DNA of 64,000 nucleotides from Deltaproteobacteria bacterium (lineage in GTDB: Bacteria > Myxococcota_A > Polyangia > Polyangiales > Polyangiaceae). The stretch spans positions 248,001-312,000 of the forward strand of contig JACRCQ010000042.1 in the NCBI GenBank assembly GCA_016218915.1, given 5' to 3'. Every line of letters starts with the position of its first letter. The first letter of the stretch is position 1. The notes under the pieces were generated by a model. It did not search any database and was not told the DNA's origin. It was given only the letters and a program-made list of their open reading frames with translations. The translations under genes and the position numbers were made by a program. Shown in pieces: positions 62,482 through 64,000 of the stretch.

Positions 62482-63086
62482 GGTTCCCCCCAATCTGGTT
62501 TCGATCGGTCGCTGCCTCCGTCAATGAGAGTGCTCGTGCGCTCGTGGCGTGCTAGCGCCCGGCGGGGCGCTTGCGCTTGCCAGCGCCCACCTTCCGGCTC
62601 GAGCACCACTTCGAAGTCACCGGCCTTCGCCGTGCCCCGCGTGCCCGAAAAGGCGGCCGCCGGAGCCGTCTTGCCCGAGACCGACACCTGGACCTTGTCG
62701 GTTCGATGCGCGCCTCCTGCAGGCTGGAAGTCCGCGAAGAGCGTATACGCGCCTCCTGAGGGAAAGGAGAGCTTTGCCTCATAGGCAGCGGTCGTGCCCT
62801 GCTCCGGGTGCAGGTGGGTGAACCAGCCGAGGTCGTTGCGCACCGCGATCAGGTGAATCGCCTTTCCGTTCACGGGTGCCAGATCGACGCGGTCGCCGGT
62901 TCCGCTTTCCGGGGTGAACGAGAGCGTGGTTGGCTCACCGGCCGCGATGACCTCAGGATTCGCGCGGAAGCGCAATCGATGGGCGGCGTTCGCCGTGCCC
63001 CGCCCGGCATCGGAGTCATGCAGCGCGTGATCCTTGCAGCCGCAGACAGAAACCGCCAGAACCGCCGACCACAGAGAACGCTCCAA
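62259..63086 (-). CDS. Lipoprotein of the metal-resistance type, probable frameshift near 62586
   Basis: TTG at 63086 starts a lipoprotein-like signal (LWSAVLAVSVCGC). About 165 residues follow as one beta-rich domain: NPEVIAAGEPTTLSFTPESG, IHLIAVRNDLGWFTHLHPEQ, FPSGGAYTLFADFQPAGGA. This pattern of secreted domains is seen next to copper and DUF4396-type genes. After EVVLEPEGG the sequence changes to Arg-rich nonsense and the frame overlaps the DUF4396 gene by 223 bp. Adding one G to the G-run at 62586-62588 would give an end ALASASAPPGASTPRAHSH at 62521, 39 bp before the next start. So either a recent mutation or a sequencing error is likely. Confidence 0.7.
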   Translation of the reverse strand: MERSLWSAVLAVSVCGCKDHALHDSDAGRGTANAAHRLRFRANPEVIAAGEPTTLSFTPESGTGDRVDLAPVNGKAIHLIAVRNDLGWFTHLHPEQGTTAAYEAKLSFPSGGAYTLFADFQPAGGAHRTDKVQVSVSGKTAPAAAFSGTRGTAKAGDFEVVLEPEGGRWQAQAPRRALARHERTSTLIDGGSDRSKPDWGEPWGWNVERSTSNDRRPISTARRIGWLSGRPCIASQGAALAKCWEWRWAERFAGRTARPSSSRSSWPSCQATPSR

Positions 63087-63353
63087 CTACAGCATGATTT
63101 CTCGATCGACCGACGCCTGGGCCCTACCCGGCAGCTCGCCCGCGGCGCTACGAATCCCCTTCCACGAGCTGGTGGTGCTCGCCGGACGAAAGGTCAATCC
63201 CTGCGTTGCTTCCTGCGCGCCAGTCTCGCCTTCCCGCCCATCCGTCGATCCAAGTCGACGCATCGCATTCGCGCATCCCACCTTCCGACGAAGAGCTGAG
63301 ACAGACTGCTCGCGAGGGTCAGCGTCGGGCCGGCGGTGACCTCATCTGTCCGC

Positions 63354-64000
63354 TCAGAATTCGCCGCCGAACGCAGCGACCGCTCCTTTGTGCACCACCT
63401 GAAGCCCTGGCGCGATCGTTGCCCGCTGCGGCGGAGTCTGGCTTGAGGATCCCAGCAGAAGCCACGTCCCCGCAGCCAGCGTAACCGCAGATACCCCCAA
63501 GGAGATGTCTGCGATGAGGAAGTTGCGTCGGACAGAATCCGATTCCGACGAGTCGCAGCGCGGTGCGCATCGATCCTTGAGATCTCGATACTGGCTCTCG
63601 CCCAGAGCTGCAAATACGCCAAAGGACACGAGAGCCGCAGCGCCTGTGCCGGCAAGGACCCATCCAGCGGTCCGACGCCCGTTGCGCGCGGTCTGCTGAG
63701 GACGCTTGAACACCACCTGAAGCACCCGGTTCTTCACTCCGGTCTGCATCACCACGTCAGCTTCGATCGGAACACTCCCTTCGTGCTCGTAGCGAAACCG
63801 GTACGCTCCTGGGTCGAGCTCCATTGGACGTCCATCGAGCCGATCGATCACGGCCCGGCCATCGATGCTGACCCGCACCTGGGCAACTTCGTGGCCGTCC
63901 GGATCCCGGGCTGAGACCACAGCCGAGGGGATGCTCTGCTGCACTTCGTTGAGCCAGTTCGCGCAGTCCTGCTGCACCAGGCCAGGGCACGAGGCGCCCG
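63354..64000 (-). CDS. PEGA-like protein with two membrane helices, partial
   Basis: The gene continues off the right edge; the frame is open through 64000. The seen part begins with PGLVQQDCANWLNEVQQSIP, SAVVSARDPDGHEVAQVRV, and has a PEGA-like beta domain with LDPGAYRFRYEHEG. Two helices follow (GWVLAGTGAAALVSFGVFAA and ISLGVSAVTLAAGTWLLLG) separated by a loop with two Cys (CAPRC). The end is short (AAFGGEF). It is the same family as the 53777 gene, with the N-terminal TPR-like part outside the window. Function unknown. Confidence 0.8.
   Translation of the reverse strand, partial: GASCPGLVQQDCANWLNEVQQSIPSAVVSARDPDGHEVAQVRVSIDGRAVIDRLDGRPMELDPGAYRFRYEHEGSVPIEADVVMQTGVKNRVLQVVFKRPQQTARNGRRTAGWVLAGTGAAALVSFGVFAALGESQYRDLKDRCAPRCDSSESDSVRRNFLIADISLGVSAVTLAAGTWLLLGSSSQTPPQRATIAPGLQVVHKGAVAAFGGEF

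Overview
This 64-kb window is GC-rich, densely packed DNA from a chromosome that looks myxobacterial, probably Polyangiales. The evidence is the very high share of secreted lipoproteins with Gly/Ala/Ser-rich linkers. Four proteins end in MYXO-CTERM-like tails (Cys, hydrophobic helix, Arg cluster). There are Stig1-like, MopE-like and EGF-like Cys-rich repeats, a protein with PilN-like and PilP-like regions, a DUF1554 lipoprotein, and two paralogues of a TPR/PEGA-like family with paired C-terminal membrane helices. No rRNA, tRNA, CRISPR array, phage genes or transposase was seen.

Layout. 1-6705: N-terminus of a FadL-like porin, a small lipoprotein, an Hsp70-like ATPase, a PHP phosphoesterase, the fluoride channel crcB, a 232-bp MITE-like element with hairpins, and a MerR regulator. 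6716-16616: exported proteins, namely a lipoprotein, a MYXO-CTERM protein, an LRR lipoprotein, a Stig1-repeat lipoprotein, an M15 peptidase and a TonB-dependent receptor. 16825-28420: four large beta-helix proteins with a DUF3750-like lipoprotein and a beta-propeller among them. 28556-32181: a lipoprotein with three thioredoxin-like modules, a PilN/PilP-like lipoprotein and a nucleotidyltransferase-like protein. 32514-39482: a giant exported protein with a subtilisin domain, 26 EGF-like repeats and two seven-bladed RCC1 propellers. 39705-45366: a CapA-like lipoprotein, a propeller-like lipoprotein and a fifth beta-helix protein, with repeat-rich spacers.

45433-48446 is a compact leftward operon: TetR regulator, two-Cys DsbD/CcdA-like membrane protein, polytopic 4Fe-4S protein, and a small anchored protein with a calcium-loop motif. 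A strong inverted repeat lies on the regulator's start. It looks like a membrane electron or thiol-redox module. 48533-55653 holds mostly unrecognised exported proteins, including a membrane protein with a pilin-like C-terminus. 55709-60280 contains a gingipain-type (C25) cysteine peptidase next to a small OB-like protein, a hydrolase-like lipoprotein lacking its second half, and an orphan gene of lower GC. 60494-64000 contains a MopE-like lipoprotein, a DUF4396 membrane protein following a probably frameshifted lipoprotein, and the end of a PEGA-like protein.

Most genes appear to be separate surface or envelope genes rather than parts of one pathway. The clearest co-expressed units are the redox operon, the C25 peptidase pair and the 53777-55653 pair. 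Family calls were made by reading motifs, without database searches.
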